Positions 39,140-40,370 of a stretch of 40,370 nucleotides of DNA are shown piece after piece. The DNA is taken from positions 1 to 40,370 of the IMG/VR virus record IMGVR_UViG_3300046804_000438; one strand, written 5' to 3'. This DNA is from a virus. How positions within the stretch are numbered: position 1 is the stretch's first letter; each line of letters begins with the position of its first letter. A program made the translations under genes and the position numbers. The notes under the pieces are model-generated. The model ran no database searches. It saw nothing but the letters and a program-made list of their open reading frames with translations, and was not told where the DNA came from.

Positions 39140-40298
39140 ACTTTGTAGGCTTGATAGTTTGAATTGCGTTACCGATAGCACTGTTAGTTGATTTAACAAC
39201 AGTGGATGCGGCAGCAGGGAAGTTGAACATTGTGTTTCTATTAGGTGTGCCTGTGATAGCATCAGTTGCCATACCAAGTGCTTCACCTTTAGCAATGTTC
39301 AATACATTCTTAGGATTCTTAAATGTCTGTGCTGTTTGACCAGCCTTCTGAATAGCGCCCAAGAAGTTAGGAGGTACATTAGTCAAGTCATCCATGATGC
39401 CGCCGGCAGCATCAACTAAACCACCTTGACCAAGAATAGTAGATTGACTACCAGGCTTAGCGATAGGACTTACTGTTCTATCATAGTGTGCATCTTGACC
39501 AAATAACTTAACAATTTCATCTGGTCTCTTGCCATCTAATGCACCTTCGTAATACTTAACAGTTTCATACTGTAATGTCATTGTGTTTTCCATTACGCCA
39601 CCACCTTCAGCGTAGCTATGCGTGTCATGCTGGAAACTTTCGATGATAGGATTTACTAATCTATACAACGAAAAGTTGTGTTGGCTCATGCCATAGATGT
39701 CAATTGTTTTGAAGAATACAGGTTTTGTAGCACCTAAGGCTGCACCTGTTGTAGTTGGCTTATCATTACCTTCACCAATATAACCCCAATCATGGTCATT
39801 TGTTGTGATGTTAGTATAAATGTTTCTACTGCTTGTACTACCAGGACTCATTTCAGTTTGAGCCGCATCTTTGTAATAGTAAGTGTAGTATGTGTGCCAT
39901 AATTTACGAATCAAATTACTGTGGTCATCATGGAATGTGATAGTAATAGGATCGTATTTGATTTTTGTTTGAACAACACGTTTACGGTTGTATTGATTCA
40001 TTGTTGCTAGCTCAAAACTATACTTAGGTAGTTGAACTGTTTTGACTGCTAAACCAAAGTTTCTATCTTCTGGAATTCTACCAGAGGCAGCAATCAAATC
40101 TGTGTTAATGTCAAAATAAACGTGAAAGAGAAATTTGAACTTCGGTGCATAACCATACGAATTAGACCTAAAGGTTTTACTTGCGTGAGTATAATCACGC
40201 AAGTATTCGTTACCGAAGAATGCTTTTACTGCATTCCCTGCCTCGTTTTTAACAGTAGAGACAGTAGATTGCAGTAAGTCTTGAAAGAATCCAGCCAT
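39138..40298 (-). CDS. 54: Baseplate tail-tube initiator-like protein (T4 gp54 / tail-tube fold)
   Basis: 386 residues (T4 gp54 is 320). The region from about 40 to 140 matches the tail-tube fold shared by gp19 and gp54: APKFKFLFHVYFDIN, then VKTVQLPKYSFELATMNQYNRKRVVQTKI followed by PITITFHDDHSN and LWHTYYTYY. The later GDGG-like and EYETVKY segments agree with the second beta sheet. The first 30 residues (FFQDLLQSTVSTVKNEAGNAVKAFFGNEYL) are a helix, and the C-terminal 100 are Gly/Ala-rich. It would start tail-tube growth on the baseplate. gp19 itself is usually about 160-200 residues, so gp54 fits the size better. It is the first complete gene from the right. Confidence 0.68.
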   Translation of the reverse strand: MAGFFQDLLQSTVSTVKNEAGNAVKAFFGNEYLRDYTHASKTFRSNSYGYAPKFKFLFHVYFDINTDLIAASGRIPEDRNFGLAVKTVQLPKYSFELATMNQYNRKRVVQTKIKYDPITITFHDDHSNLIRKLWHTYYTYYYKDAAQTEMSPGSTSSRNIYTNITTNDHDWGYIGEGNDKPTTTGAALGATKPVFFKTIDIYGMSQHNFSLYRLVNPIIESFQHDTHSYAEGGGVMENTMTLQYETVKYYEGALDGKRPDEIVKLFGQDAHYDRTVSPIAKPGSQSTILGQGGLVDAAGGIMDDLTNVPPNFLGAIQKAGQTAQTFKNPKNVLNIAKGEALGMATDAITGTPNRNTMFNFPAAASTVVKSTNSAIGNAIQTIKPTK

Positions 40299-40310
40299 AG
40301 CTGATTAAGA

Positions 40311-40370
40311 TTAACCTAAACCAGTTACAGAAGTACCTCCGAAAGCACGACCAACGTTAGTGCCAATACC
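40311..40370 (-). CDS. C-terminal end of an unknown gene
   Basis: An open frame of 19 codons plus TAA enters from the right edge and ends in GRAFGGTSVTGLG. In T4-like phages a gp48-type tail-tube cap often precedes gp54, so this may be its end, but the fragment is too short to identify. Confidence 0.5.
   Translation of the reverse strand, partial: GIGTNVGRAFGGTSVTGLG

Overview
The window looks like part of a large T4-type myovirus genome (contractile-tailed, lytic) infecting a Gram-negative host. The evidence is a gp44-type clamp loader, a gp4-type head-completion nuclease, a gp54-type baseplate/tail-tube protein, a gp16-like small terminase, PhoH, long runs of tail-fibre genes, and repeated late-promoter boxes close to the T4 consensus TATAAATA. 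The DNA is AT-rich by eye and genes are packed with overlaps of 1 to 4 bases. All genes except phoH lie on the minus strand. I see no tRNA, rRNA, CRISPR, insertion sequence or integrase. The host cannot be named from this sequence; the gene mix resembles marine or freshwater T4-like phages.

Layout in transcription order (minus strand, right to left). 40370-34575: virion assembly, namely the end of an unknown gene, gp54-like, a small structural candidate, gp4 nuclease, gp16-like small terminase, three unknown proteins and a 790-residue acidic protein with AT-hook-like and Cys/His motifs; this block ends in a strong terminator. 34477-25400: a 1813-residue repeat protein, a GH19 endolysin, a protein with four Ig-like (He_PIG-type) repeats and a fibre-like protein. 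25398-22356: a small replication/chaperone block with a DnaE-like fragment, a GroES homologue, gp44 and small conserved genes, ending in a bidirectional terminator shared with the convergent phoH (21546-22331, plus strand). 21378-14067: two unknown proteins, a holin candidate, a DnaJ/CbpA homologue, a full-length ClpA homologue, small genes and a HIGH-motif nucleotidylyltransferase. 14016-12084: a glycosyltransferase with a histone-like tail, a terminator and a GSx9DxD nucleotidyltransferase. 12071-2211: a tail-fibre cassette (Mtd_N-like, collagen-like, LamG-like and other modules). 2209-1: a pirin-family bicupin, a papain-like cysteine protease and the N-terminal part of an unknown protein.

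Two themes stand out. First, the phage encodes three chaperone parts (ClpA, a J-protein, GroES), each of which normally works with a partner not encoded here (ClpP, DnaK, GroEL), suggesting redirection of host protein quality control. Second, at least seven late-promoter boxes overlap or sit inside an inverted repeat that covers the ribosome-binding site or start codon. This is the arrangement known from T4 genes e and soc, where read-through RNA is untranslatable but RNA started at the late promoter is open. Here it appears to be used genome-wide. Two genes have the late box only four bases from the start codon, predicting leaderless mRNAs.

No stretch over 300 bases lacks a gene; the largest gap is the 167-base divergent region 21379-21545.
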